Source: UBA9676 sp963741615
GTDB taxonomy: Bacteria; Actinomycetota; Actinomycetes; Streptosporangiales; Streptosporangiaceae
NCBI GenBank assembly: GCA_963741615.1
Contig: CAVUIU010000019.1
Span: forward strand, 633,590-697,589
Reading direction: 5' to 3'
DNA: 64,000 nt
Translations under genes and position numbers: made by a program
Part shown: positions 43,619 to 52,572 of the stretch, piece after piece
Numbering within the stretch: the first letter of the stretch is position 1
Layout: every line of letters begins with the position of its first letter
The notes under the pieces: generated by a model
The model's input: the letters and a program-made list of their open reading frames with translations, nothing else
Database searches by the model: none
Told to the model about the DNA's origin: nothing

Positions 43619-46564
43619 CTAGCCGGACGGGGACGGGCTGGGGCTGGCCGTGGCGGCCCGGGACGGCGACGGTGACGGGGTGGCGCCAGCGGCGGCACCC
43701 GATCGCGCCCGGGCGGCCCGCTGGGCATTGTCGAGCGCCTGCTTCATGCTCGCGATGGCCTTGCCGTAAGCGGTGAAGTTGCCAGCGCGCAGCGCCGCCT
43801 GCGCCGTCGCGTAATCCTGCTCCGCCTGCGCCAGGTCCCGGCGGACGGCCGCGCTGATGTTGCCCGAGCCACCGGGAACCGCCGGTCCCGTGCTCGGCAG
43901 GCCGGTGAACACCTGCGCGAGCGCGTTCTGCAGCGACGTGCCGTATCCGACCTGGCCGTCGAAGAACACGAACACCCGTTTCAGGGTCGGGTATGACCCT
44001 GACCCGGCGCCCCCCGCGGCCTGGATGTAGATGGGCTCTTCGTACAGCAGCCCGCCGCCGAGCGGCAGCGCGACCAGGTTCCCCTTGATCACCGACGAGC
44101 CGCCCTGGCGGAACAGCGAAAGCTCCTTGGACGCGACCGTGTTCGACTCGAAGTTGTTCTGCACCTGCTGCGGGCCCAGGATGGCGGCGTCCTGCGGAAG
44201 CTGGAGGACCCTGATCGTCCCGTACCCGGCCTGCGGGTTGCTGTTGACCGCCATGTAGGCCGCCAGGTTGGGGCGCGCCCGCTGCGCCAGGGTCGTGGTG
44301 AGCGAGAAGGCCGACTGCCGGTAGCCGGGCATGGTCATGGTCAGGTAGTACGGCGGCTGGTTCAGGCTGCTGGTGCTGCTGGTCGGGTCGTTCGGCACGG
44401 TCCAGAAGTTCTGCCCGCCGTAGAAGGACTGCGGGTTCTGGACGTGGTACTTGGCAAGTATCTGCCGCTGGACCTCGAACAGATCCTGCGGGTAGCGCAG
44501 GTGCGGGAGCAGGTAGGCGGGGATGTCGTGGCTCGGCCTGATGATGCCGGGGAACGCATTCATCCAGGTGCGCAGCACCGGATCGGAAGGCCCCCACTGA
44601 TAGAGGGTGACGGCCCCCGAATAGGCGTCCACGACCGCCTTGACCGAGTTGCGGATGTAGTTGACCTGGCCGGCCGCCTGCCCGGCGATCGCCCCGTTGG
44701 GGTCCTGGCTGGTGGAGGTGGCCTGCGGCATGCCGAGGCGTTCCGAATAGGGATAGAGATCGGTGGTGGTGTAGCCGTCCACCACCCACAGGATGCGCCC
44801 GTTGGCGACCACCGGATACGGGTTGCCGTCCAGCGTCAGGAACGGGGCGACCTTGGCGACCCGGGCGAGCGGCTGACGGTCGTAAAGGATCTTCGAGTAG
44901 CTGTTGATCGCCCCGGACAGCAAGATGTTGAGCTCGCGGAACTTGACGGCGAACAGGAAGCGGTTCACCAGCGAGCCCACCGGCACACCGCCGCTCCCGT
45001 TATAGGTGTAGTTCTTCTGGCCGCTCGCGTTCTCGAAGGGGTAGTCGAGCTCTTCCCCGGGCCGGCCGGGCGGGCCGCCGACGATCGCGTACGGGTTCTC
45101 CTGCTCACCGAAATACACCCGCGGCTGGAACTTGCCGAGCTGGCCCCGCGGCGGGATATCGCTCTCCACGAACGCCGGGCCGCCGCCGTTCCCCACCACG
45201 TCCGCCTTCGCCGCCACGAACCCGAAGCCGTGCGTGTAGACCAGATGGGTGTTGATCCAGTTGCCCTGGCCCTGCGGCGGCCCGCCCATCCCGCGGACCG
45301 CGACCACCAGGTCCTGCAGCGCCTGGTCGCTGCCGGGCAGCCGGTAGCGGTCCACCGACAGCTGGGCCGGGAACTGGTAGAAGCCCTTGACCTGCTGAAG
45401 CTGCTGGAACGTCTGCGAGAGCACCGCCGGGTCCATCAGCCGCAGGCCGGACAGGCCCGCCACCTTGCTCGCGAGCTGGCTGGGTGCGACCGCAGGGGCG
45501 CCCTGGTACGGGATCACCCGGGCGCCGCCGACCGCGTAGGCGCGGCGGGTGCCGGCGATCTCCCGGGCGATGTACTTGGACTCCTTGGCCAGTTCGTTCG
45601 GCTTGACCACGAACTGCTGGATGATCGCCGGGTACACCCCGCCGATGAGGATCGCCGAGAGAACCAGCAGGCCGAACCCCACCGCGGGCAGCATCGCACT
45701 GCGCCGGACCGCGCCGGCGAAGAACAGCAGCGCGCACAGGACCGCGATGACCGCGAGCACGGTCTTGGCCGGCAGGACGGCATTGACGTCGGTGTAAGAC
45801 GCCCCGGTGGTCACCGCGCCGCGCTGGGAGAAGTCGATGCCATAACGATCGAACCAGTAGGCGACCCCCTTGAGCAGGACGAAGATCCCGAGCAGGAGGA
45901 ACAGCTGCAACTGGGCGCCCATGGTCGCGCGCACCCGCCGGCCCTGGACCCGGAGCCCGCCGTACAGCGCGTGCACCAGCACCGCCGCCACCAGCGACAG
46001 CAGCACGGCGGCGAACAGATAGGCAAGCACCAGCCGGATGAACGGGTAGGTGAAGACGAAGAAGGAGATGTCCAGATGGAACTGGGGGTCTTTCTGGCCG
46101 AACGGGACCTGGTTCGCGAACATCACCCATGTCCGCCAGGCGCCCGACGCGGTGATCCCGGTGATGACTCCCACCAGGCCGAGCGCTATCCCGAGCAGCA
46201 GCCGGCGGTGCGGGTCAACGGCCATCCGGTAGGTCTCGATGCCGGGACGCTGCGACGCGACCGGCCGGTAGGCCGGCCGGAGCCGGAAGGCGATCACGGC
46301 GTTGAAGCCGGTCACCAGGGCCATGAAGAGGCCGGCGACGAAGAAGAGCGCCCACCTGGTGCCGTAGATGACGCCGAAGACCGACCCGTAGTGCACGGAG
46401 CGGTACCACAGGAAATCGGTCCACACCCCGGCGATGATGACGAGCACCACGATGAGGGCGACCAGCCCGGCCAGGACCGGTACCAGATACCGGGGCCAGC
46501 GAGGCAGCTTGAGCGCCGTCCTGCCCTCGGGCGGGCGGGCGGACCCGGGTGACCGGAAGCTCAA
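43619..46564 (-). CDS. UPF0182 family membrane protein
   Basis: Very large conserved actinobacterial membrane protein (COG1615), 981 residues. The N-terminal third carries about seven spans (YLVPVLAGLVALIVVLVIIA, TRWALFFVAGLFMALVTGFN, LFLLLGIFVLLKGVAYWFDR). The extracytoplasmic part has family segments TYAVGGARVIPYQGAP-like and YDRQPLARVAKVAPFLTLDG, DGYTTTDLYPYSERLGM and PAYLLPHLRYPQDLFEVQRQ. The C-terminal 40 residues are a Ser/Pro/Ala tail. The molecular role is unknown. A 150-base gap separates it from the upstream protease gene, in which nothing was recognised. Confidence 0.94.
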   Translation of the reverse strand: MSFRSPGSARPPEGRTALKLPRWPRYLVPVLAGLVALIVVLVIIAGVWTDFLWYRSVHYGSVFGVIYGTRWALFFVAGLFMALVTGFNAVIAFRLRPAYRPVASQRPGIETYRMAVDPHRRLLLGIALGLVGVITGITASGAWRTWVMFANQVPFGQKDPQFHLDISFFVFTYPFIRLVLAYLFAAVLLSLVAAVLVHALYGGLRVQGRRVRATMGAQLQLFLLLGIFVLLKGVAYWFDRYGIDFSQRGAVTTGASYTDVNAVLPAKTVLAVIAVLCALLFFAGAVRRSAMLPAVGFGLLVLSAILIGGVYPAIIQQFVVKPNELAKESKYIAREIAGTRRAYAVGGARVIPYQGAPAVAPSQLASKVAGLSGLRLMDPAVLSQTFQQLQQVKGFYQFPAQLSVDRYRLPGSDQALQDLVVAVRGMGGPPQGQGNWINTHLVYTHGFGFVAAKADVVGNGGGPAFVESDIPPRGQLGKFQPRVYFGEQENPYAIVGGPPGRPGEELDYPFENASGQKNYTYNGSGGVPVGSLVNRFLFAVKFRELNILLSGAINSYSKILYDRQPLARVAKVAPFLTLDGNPYPVVANGRILWVVDGYTTTDLYPYSERLGMPQATSTSQDPNGAIAGQAAGQVNYIRNSVKAVVDAYSGAVTLYQWGPSDPVLRTWMNAFPGIIRPSHDIPAYLLPHLRYPQDLFEVQRQILAKYHVQNPQSFYGGQNFWTVPNDPTSSTSSLNQPPYYLTMTMPGYRQSAFSLTTTLAQRARPNLAAYMAVNSNPQAGYGTIRVLQLPQDAAILGPQQVQNNFESNTVASKELSLFRQGGSSVIKGNLVALPLGGGLLYEEPIYIQAAGGAGSGSYPTLKRVFVFFDGQVGYGTSLQNALAQVFTGLPSTGPAVPGGSGNISAAVRRDLAQAEQDYATAQAALRAGNFTAYGKAIASMKQALDNAQRAARARSGAAAGATPSPSPSRAATASPSPSPSG

Positions 46565-46714
46565 CCTGTCCCCCTCCTATCAGGATCCGGCGGCACAGCC
46601 CTGCGGTGCGGGCCACGCCCGCAGCCGGGCCGCACCGGGGAGCGGAGGTTCATGGGCCGCCAATCTACCGCTATCACGCCAAGCCCCCTGTCGGAGCCGT
46701 CCTGCCGTCCACCC

Positions 46715-47779
46715 TCAGCAGCCGGGGACACTTCGGCCCGCCGCGAGTGCTTTCAGTGCGCTGACCGCGCCTGCCAGGGTGCTCACCTTGACCAGGCGCA
46801 GCCCGGGGGGAACGGCACCGGCGGTGTCCGCGCAGTTGGCGGCGGGAGCCAGGAAGACGGTCGCGCCGGCCTGCCGGGCGCCGGCCATCTTCTGCTGGAT
46901 GCCGCCGATCGGGCCGACCGCCCCGTGCACGGAGATCTCCCCGGTGCCTGCGATGAACCTGCCGTCGGTCAGGTTCTGAGGGGTCAGCTTGTCGATGATG
47001 CCGAGCGCGAACATCAGGCCCGCACTCGGGCCGCCGATGTTCGCCACACTGATCTTGACATTGAACGGGTAACGGTAGCTCTCAGCGACGGAGACGCCCA
47101 CCACGGCATGGCCCTGGACGTCGGCCGTCTTCAGGCGGGCCTGCTTGGTGACCCGGTGGCCGCCGACGCTGCGCGCGATGGTGAGGGTGACCGGCGCCCC
47201 CGGCGCCCGGGCACGGATCAGCGCCGACGCGTCCTGCTGGAAGGTCACCGGCTTGCCGTCGACCGCGGTGATGACATCGTGGGGCCGCAGCACACCGGCC
47301 GCGGGAAGGCCCTTCCTGACCACGATGATGGTGTCCACGGTTGTGAAGCGGATCCCCAGCTCGCGCAGGGCGGCTATGGTCGCCGCCTGCTGCGAGCCCA
47401 CCATCTGCTGCTGGTCCTGCTGAGCCGCCTGCTGCTGGGTCTGGCCAGGGCCGAACAGCTCCTCCTCGGGGACCACCGCCTCGTGCGGGGTCAGCCAGGC
47501 CCGGAGGGCGGTGAAGACGTTGAACGGCTTCGAGGGACCGCCCATGACGCTCACCGTGAGCATGTTCAGGTGACCGGTCACCGGGTACGTCCGGTGGCCG
47601 GTGATCTGGATCAGCGGCCGGCCGTTAACGTCTTTGCCCAGGGTGTTAAGGGTCGGGCCAGGACCGAGGATCACGTAGGGGACGGGCAGGATCACGGCGG
47701 CCACCGTGGCGACGAGCACCCCGCAGCCCGCGACGAACAGGGTCAGCTGACGGCGGGAAGCCGCCTGCAGGCTAGGCAC
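46715..47779 (-). CDS. YlbL-like PDZ and Lon-type protease
   Basis: Membrane-anchored serine protease with a PDZ domain and a Lon (S16) catalytic domain. GTG 47779 overlaps the moaE stop region and gives 354 residues; ATG 47803 is an alternative. An N-terminal anchor (LTLFVAGCGVLVATVAAVIL) is followed by VPYVILGPGPTLNTLG, then PDZ (GLPAAGVLRPHDVITAVDGK), then the Lon dyad: Ser in NIGGPSAGLMFALGIIDKL and Lys in GPIGGIQQKMAGARQAGA. Bacillus YlbL helps regulate the SOS-induced division inhibitor YneA; the actinomycete role is unproven. A Gln-rich stretch (about 110-130) is a family variation. Confidence 0.92.
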   Translation of the reverse strand: MPSLQAASRRQLTLFVAGCGVLVATVAAVILPVPYVILGPGPTLNTLGKDVNGRPLIQITGHRTYPVTGHLNMLTVSVMGGPSKPFNVFTALRAWLTPHEAVVPEEELFGPGQTQQQAAQQDQQQMVGSQQAATIAALRELGIRFTTVDTIIVVRKGLPAAGVLRPHDVITAVDGKPVTFQQDASALIRARAPGAPVTLTIARSVGGHRVTKQARLKTADVQGHAVVGVSVAESYRYPFNVKISVANIGGPSAGLMFALGIIDKLTPQNLTDGRFIAGTGEISVHGAVGPIGGIQQKMAGARQAGATVFLAPAANCADTAGAVPPGLRLVKVSTLAGAVSALKALAAGRSVPGC

Positions 47780-48194
47780 TGTTGACCCACTCGCTGGTGC
47801 CATCGCTGAATTGCTGGTGTTTCCAGATCGGCACATCGTGCTTCAGGTTGTCGATCAGGGCACGGCACGCCTGGAACGCCTCGGCCCGGTGCGGGCAGGC
47901 GACGGCGACCACCACCGCGAGGTCACCCACGTCCAGTTCCCCGACCCGGTGCACGGCGGCCAGTGCCCGCACATCGAAGTCCGCCGCCACCTTCTCGGCC
48001 ACGACCCGCATCTCGGCAGCCGCGGACGGGTGCGCACTGTAGGACAGCCGGGTCACGGGCCTGGCCCCGTCATGGTCGCGGACAGCACCCAGGAACAGCG
48101 CGATGCCGCCCGCCCCGGGGTCGGCGACGGCGGCCCGCACCTCGTCCACCGACAGCGGCGTCTCCCGCAACTCGGCGAGCCTGATCACGTCCAC
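47772..48194 (-). CDS. moaE: Molybdopterin synthase large subunit
   Basis: MoaE, 140 residues, converts precursor Z to molybdopterin with MoaD. The core is present: GGIALFLGAVRDHDGARPVT, LSYSAHPSAAAEMR, VAAVHRVGELDVGDLAVVVA-like region, and the catalytic Lys motif DVPIWKHQQFSDGTSEWVN. No other molybdenum cofactor gene is in the window. Its stop is overlapped by the protease start. Confidence 0.95.
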   Translation of the reverse strand: MDVIRLAELRETPLSVDEVRAAVADPGAGGIALFLGAVRDHDGARPVTRLSYSAHPSAAAEMRVVAEKVAADFDVRALAAVHRVGELDVGDLAVVVAVACPHRAEAFQACRALIDNLKHDVPIWKHQQFSDGTSEWVNSA

Positions 48195-48251
48195 GGGAGC
48201 AAAGGTACCCGGATCGAGCCAGGGCGGCTGACCGGCCCGGCGCCCGGGCGG

Positions 48252-49580
48252 CTAACTGCCGCGCCTGCGGCGCCGGGCCGCGCGGACGATCGCCGCGGTG
48301 CCGAGCACCGCGACGGTCGCCCCGGCCGCGGTAATGGTCGCCTCCTTGCGCGGGATGCGGCGCGCGGACGCGCGGTGGATGGCCCTGGCTTCCATCAATG
48401 CCCGCAGGACAGCTTCGTTGCCGTAGCCAGGGTGCCAGCCGGCCTGCCGGAGGGTCCGGCAGTCAACGACCCACGGGTAGACCAGGTAGCGCAGGTCATT
48501 GACGGGGGCGGGGGCGATCCCGATCCGGTGGAGGCGCTGCGCCGTGCCAAGCGTCAGGCCGGCCGGCAACTCCATCCGGTGCAAACCGCTGATCTCCTCC
48601 ACCTCGTCCTGTTCCAGCCAGCCGTCGCAGCCGACAGCGAAGTTCCCGGTCACGTCCCCCGCCACGGCGAGTTCGAGCGCCGAAACGAGATCATCGATGT
48701 GGCAGAACTGCCAGCGCTGGGCGCAGCCTTTGACCGTCAGCAGCCGGGCCGCATCGAAGTGCCTGGTCACCAGGGTGTCTATGCCGTCGCCGACGAGCGC
48801 CGCTGGCCGCACCACGGTCACCGCCATGCCTGGGTGGCTGCGGGGCGAGCGTTCTGCCAGATGCTCGATCTCCAGGAGATCGCCGGCCACGCTTCCGTCG
48901 GCGTCGGCGCCAAGCGGGGCCGTCTCCGCCAGCGGCACCGGGTTGTCCGGCCGGGCGCCGTAGACCATCGCGCTGGTCACCAGGATCACGCTGGCGACGC
49001 GCCCGGCCGCCGCCGCGGTGAGCACGGTCTGCGCCGCGCGGACGTTGAACGCCCGCCGGGCCCGGTAATCGGTGTCCGCCAGGTCGACGTCGGTGTGCAC
49101 GAGGACGTCCACCCCGGTCAGGCGTCCTGCCAGTGCCGGGTCACGTACGTCCGCGAGGCGCCAGGTCACCCCGGCCACGTCGCCACGGTGGTCGTCGATG
49201 GCGACCACCCGGCTGACCCCGGGCGATGCGGCGAGCCTGGCCGCCAGCGCGTGGCCAAGCCCGTGCGCGGCCCCGGTGACGGCCACCACCGGGCCGGACC
49301 TCGCCGCCGGGCGCCCGCCGGCCGGGCGGACGGCGGGCCGCGGCTTGGCCGCCGCGTTCCTCCCGCGGCCTTCCGGCGGCCCCGGGGCGCCCGCCGCGTC
49401 GCCCGTGCTGGCCGGCCCCGTGCTGGCCGGGCCCGGCCGGCCCCGTACTGGCCGGGCCCGTACTGGCCGGCCCCGTGCTGGCCGGGCCCGTGCGGCCGGG
49501 CCTGGCGCGGTCGCCCTGGCCGCCCGCGCCCACCCCGCGATCGTCGGGGCCGGAAGGCCGGTCTTTCCCGGTGCGCCCAT
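48252..49580 (-). CDS. NAD-dependent epimerase (SDR) with membrane tail
   Basis: Extended SDR / sugar-nucleotide epimerase-like protein, 442 residues. A disordered N-terminus (about 1-95) with Arg/Pro/Ala repeats precedes the Rossmann motif VVAVTGAAHGLGHALAARL. The sequence has VLVHTDVDLADTDYRARRAF, then VILVTSAMVYGARPDNPVPL (the YxxxK motif is not intact), and VVRPAALVGDGIDTLVTRHF. The end has a hydrophobic helix and Arg tail (TITAAGATVAVLGTAAIVRA), suggesting membrane attachment. The substrate is unknown. The start may be later, since the first 90 residues are repeat-built. Confidence 0.85.
   Translation of the reverse strand: MGAPGKTGLPAPTIAGWARAARATAPGPAARARPARGRPVRARPVRGRPGPASTGPASTGDAAGAPGPPEGRGRNAAAKPRPAVRPAGGRPAARSGPVVAVTGAAHGLGHALAARLAASPGVSRVVAIDDHRGDVAGVTWRLADVRDPALAGRLTGVDVLVHTDVDLADTDYRARRAFNVRAAQTVLTAAAAGRVASVILVTSAMVYGARPDNPVPLAETAPLGADADGSVAGDLLEIEHLAERSPRSHPGMAVTVVRPAALVGDGIDTLVTRHFDAARLLTVKGCAQRWQFCHIDDLVSALELAVAGDVTGNFAVGCDGWLEQDEVEEISGLHRMELPAGLTLGTAQRLHRIGIAPAPVNDLRYLVYPWVVDCRTLRQAGWHPGYGNEAVLRALMEARAIHRASARRIPRKEATITAAGATVAVLGTAAIVRAARRRRRGS
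49405..49500. repeat. Tandem repeats in the epimerase N-terminus
   Basis: Interlocked copies of short units of the type ccggccccgtgctggccggg in the part encoding the disordered Pro/Ala/Arg-rich leader of the epimerase. They are the likely reason for its odd length. Confidence 0.8.
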
Positions 49581-49672
49581 GGCGAACCTCGGCTGGTGCG
49601 GTGCTCAAGGGTGCTGCTCCCGGGATAACGTGGTTTGCATGACCCTTCCATCCTGCCTGAGAGGGTGTACAG

Positions 49673-51124
49673 ATGGCTGAACCTCCCTTCGGCTTCGGCC
49701 TGCCCGGTGGCCAGGGCCGGGGTTCTGGCGGGTCCGGCGGGTCTGGTGGTCCCGGCTCTTCCGGCGGCCCGCCGGCCGAGGGCGGGCCATTTGGCCCGCT
49801 GGGAGACCCACAGCAGTTCGCGGAGGCACTGCGCCAGTTCGCCGACCTGATGTCCTGGCAAGGCGGCCCGGTGAACTGGGACCTCGCCAAGAACGTAGCC
49901 CGCCACACGCTGGCCGCGGAAGGCGACCCAAGTGTGCTTGACACGGACCGCCACAAGATCGAGGACGCGGTCCGGCTCGCTGACCTCTGGCTCGACGAGG
50001 TCACCAGTTTCTCCAGCGGCGTCCGCCGGGTGCAGGCATGGAGCCGGTCGGAGTGGGTGGAGGCCACGCTGCCGGTGTGGTCCAAGCTCTGCGACCCCAT
50101 CGCCGGCAAGGCGGTCGAGGCGATGAGCGGGTTGCTCACCGACGCTCCCGGCGAACTCGGCGCGGGATTGCCCGATGAGCTGAGCACCGCCCTGCAGGCG
50201 ATGGGGGGAAACCTCGGTGGCCTTGGCCCGATGATGAGCCGCATCGGCGGGATGATGGTCGGCTCACAGACCGGCGCCGCCCTCGGCGCACTCGCGCTTG
50301 AGGTTGTCAGCTCGACCGACGTGGGGCTGCCACTGGGGCCCGAGGGCACCGCTGCACTGCTCCCGGCGGGTGTCACCGCCTTCGGCGAGGGATTGTCGAT
50401 CGGCGCGGACGAGGTCAGGCTGTTCCTGGCGCTCAGGGAAGCCGCGCACCACCGCCTGTTCGCTCATGTGCCCTGGCTCCGGGCTCACCTGCTCGGCGCG
50501 GTCGAGGAATATGCGCGTGGCATCACCGTGGACGCTTCCCGGCTGCGTGAAGCCATGCCGCAGATCGATCCGGCCAATCCGGACGCGCTGCGCGAGGCAC
50601 TGTCGGGCGCTGCCCTGTTCCAGCCGGAGGACACCCCACAGCAGAAGGCCGCCCTCTCCCGGCTGGAGACCGCGCTCGCGCTCGTGGAGGGCTGGGTGAC
50701 GACGGTCGTCAACGCGGCGGCCGGGAACCGGCTCCCGCAGGCCGGTGCGCTCGCCGAGGCGAGCAGGCGGCGCCGGGCGACCGGCGGGCCGGCCGAACGC
50801 ACGTTCGCCACCCTGGTGGGCCTCGAACTGCGGCCGCGCAAGCTGCGCGAGGCGGCCCTCATCTGGCACCGGCTGACCGAACTCCGGGGCACCGCGGGAC
50901 GGGATGCCGTGTGGGCGCACCCCGACCTACTGCCGACCAATGAGGACTTCGACGACCCGGATGGTTTCGTGCACGGCCGGCCGGACCTGGACATGTCCGC
51001 GCTCGAGGAGGAGGTCGCCAGGGCCGAGGAGGCCCGGGACGACGACCCCCCGGGCGACGACCCCCCGGGCGACGACCCCCCGGGCGACGACCCCCCGGAC
51101 GACAGCACGCCCGGCGGGCCGTGA
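49673..51124 (+). CDS. Zinc-dependent metalloprotease (TIGR03624-type)
   Basis: Member of the actinobacterial putative zinc-dependent metalloprotease family, once called F420-biosynthesis-associated by gene pattern, 483 residues. A Gly-rich start is followed by the core: DLMSWQGGPVNWDLAKNVAR, EGWVTTVVNAAAGNRLPQAG and LEEEVARAEEAR. The likely zinc motif is EAAHHRLFAHVPWL, with Glu256, His259, His260 and His265. The C-terminal tail is a run of DDPPG units. The exact substrate is not known. It is divergent from the epimerase gene (93 bases between starts) and precedes the ThiF-like gene by 446 bases. Confidence 0.88.
   Translation: MAEPPFGFGLPGGQGRGSGGSGGSGGPGSSGGPPAEGGPFGPLGDPQQFAEALRQFADLMSWQGGPVNWDLAKNVARHTLAAEGDPSVLDTDRHKIEDAVRLADLWLDEVTSFSSGVRRVQAWSRSEWVEATLPVWSKLCDPIAGKAVEAMSGLLTDAPGELGAGLPDELSTALQAMGGNLGGLGPMMSRIGGMMVGSQTGAALGALALEVVSSTDVGLPLGPEGTAALLPAGVTAFGEGLSIGADEVRLFLALREAAHHRLFAHVPWLRAHLLGAVEEYARGITVDASRLREAMPQIDPANPDALREALSGAALFQPEDTPQQKAALSRLETALALVEGWVTTVVNAAAGNRLPQAGALAEASRRRRATGGPAERTFATLVGLELRPRKLREAALIWHRLTELRGTAGRDAVWAHPDLLPTNEDFDDPDGFVHGRPDLDMSALEEEVARAEEARDDDPPGDDPPGDDPPGDDPPDDSTPGGP
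51046..51106. repeat. 15-bp repeat in the metalloprotease tail
   Basis: Four near-identical 15-bp units encoding Asp-Asp-Pro-Pro-Gly at the end of the metalloprotease. Confidence 0.95.
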
Positions 51125-51345
51125 CGGGACCGTGAGCGGCAGCGCGATCCGTCACGGATCCGTGCCGGGCGGACGGCGGTGCCGACCGCACAAATCTGTT
51201 TTCCACAGGCGGTGGATGAAAATACCGCAGTTCGGAGTGCTCTTCTGACGGCGGGACTGGAGAATTCACAAGCCTTTCCCGACGGCATCCACAGAGACGC
51301 TCCATGTCCTCCCCAGGCTGTCCACAGCGTTGTCCACCGGGCTGT

Positions 51346-51375
51346 TTGACCGCAGGCCGAGGGCCCGCCTACCGT
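51346..51375 (+). promoter_or_regulatory. Strong-looking promoter for the ThiF-like gene
   Basis: TTGACC (51346-51351), 18 bases, TACCGT (51370-51375): a good match to the actinomycete housekeeping pattern. The predicted start near 51382 leaves a leader of about 190 bases before the gene at 51571. The leader contains several short inverted repeats but no recognised riboswitch. The stretch 51125-51345 shows nothing else. Confidence 0.5.
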
Positions 51376-51570
51376 CGCCAGCAGAGTCCCCCGGGTCGCG
51401 GGCTGCCGTCACTTCCGGGGAAGGGGGCGACCGGCCGGCAAGGGAACCGCTGACTTCTCCTCGGCTGGTTCCCCCCGGGGAACTCATTTACCGGCTGCGA
51501 CCATTTCACCGCCCGCATCGTTCCTCTCCGCGCGGCCAGAACGTCGGAACGGCGCGTCACGATGGGGTGC

Positions 51571-52566
51571 ATGAGACCCGCCCTCAAGCCCGGCTTGCTC
51601 GCTGTCTGGCGCAACCGGGACACGGTCCAGATCGGCATCGACCCCCGCCGGGCCATCGCCCTGACCGGGATGCGTGGGGCGGCGATGCTGCTCGGCCTCC
51701 TGGACGGCAGCCGTGACCTCGGCCAGATCCTGGCCGCTGCCCGCGAGCACGGCATCTCCGCCGAGACAGCGGACAAGGTCATCGCCCTGCTCACGGCGGG
51801 AGGCGCCCTGGACGACTTCCCGGTCAGCGCCTATCGCGCCATGCCGCATGGGCTGCGCACCCGGATGGCACCCGAGCTGGCCACGGCGGCCCTGGCGCAC
51901 GGCGACGGGGACGGCGGTGCCCGGATCCTTGCCCGGCGTCAGGGTGCGTGTGTCCGGGTGGAAGGCATGAGCCGGGTCGGCTTATGCGTCGCCAGCCTGC
52001 TCACCGCGTCCGGTATCGGGATGGTGGTCAGCGCGGGGCGGACGCCCGGCGCCGGTGCCCGCCCAGCCGTTCCCCCGCCCGCCCGCACCACCCTCCCGGC
52101 CGGCACCGGCCGCCGCCCAGCTGGCCCCCGCCGCCACCCCGACCTCGTGATCCTCGCCGACAGCTACCGCCGCGAGCTGCCGGAGGTGCTCCAACGGGAG
52201 AACGTCCCGCACCTGGCGGCGGCCGCCAGCGAGGCCATCGGCATGGTCGGGCCCCTGGTCCTGCCGGGCGGGACAGCGTGCCTGCGATGCCTGGACCTGA
52301 CCCGGGCCGAACGCGACCCCGCGTGGCCACTCATCCTCGCCCAGCTCACCGGGGGCGGCGCGGATCCGCCCGCCTGCGACACGGTGCTGGCGGCGGCCGT
52401 GGCCGCGCAGGCCACCGCGCAGGCCCTGGCCTTCGTCAACCGGCCCGCGTTGGCCAGCGCGGTGATGAACGGCACGCTGGAGCTCGTTCTTCCCGGCTGG
52501 CAGTGGCGGCGGCGGACCTGGCGGCCACATCACCGCTGCGGTTGTGGCAGGCGCACCACATTGTGA
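51571..52566 (+). CDS. ThiF/TOMM-type leader-binding protein, orphan
   Basis: Protein of 331 residues resembling the ThiF-like, leader-peptide-binding half of azole-peptide (TOMM) cyclodehydratases, and conserved next to ABC1 and wbl genes in actinomycetes. The N-terminal winged part begins MRPALKPGLLAVWRNRDTVQ and contains LLGLLDGSRDLGQILAAARE. The ThiF-like part has a weak Rossmann region and a probable zinc site made of CLRCLDL and CGCGRRTTL. No precursor peptide, YcaO partner or dehydrogenase is nearby, so the biosynthetic role is doubtful. ATG 51562 is an alternative start. It ends 6 bases before the ABC1 gene. Confidence 0.7.
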   Translation: MRPALKPGLLAVWRNRDTVQIGIDPRRAIALTGMRGAAMLLGLLDGSRDLGQILAAAREHGISAETADKVIALLTAGGALDDFPVSAYRAMPHGLRTRMAPELATAALAHGDGDGGARILARRQGACVRVEGMSRVGLCVASLLTASGIGMVVSAGRTPGAGARPAVPPPARTTLPAGTGRRPAGPRRHPDLVILADSYRRELPEVLQRENVPHLAAAASEAIGMVGPLVLPGGTACLRCLDLTRAERDPAWPLILAQLTGGGADPPACDTVLAAAVAAQATAQALAFVNRPALASAVMNGTLELVLPGWQWRRRTWRPHHRCGCGRRTTL

Positions 52567-52572
52567 CCGACA

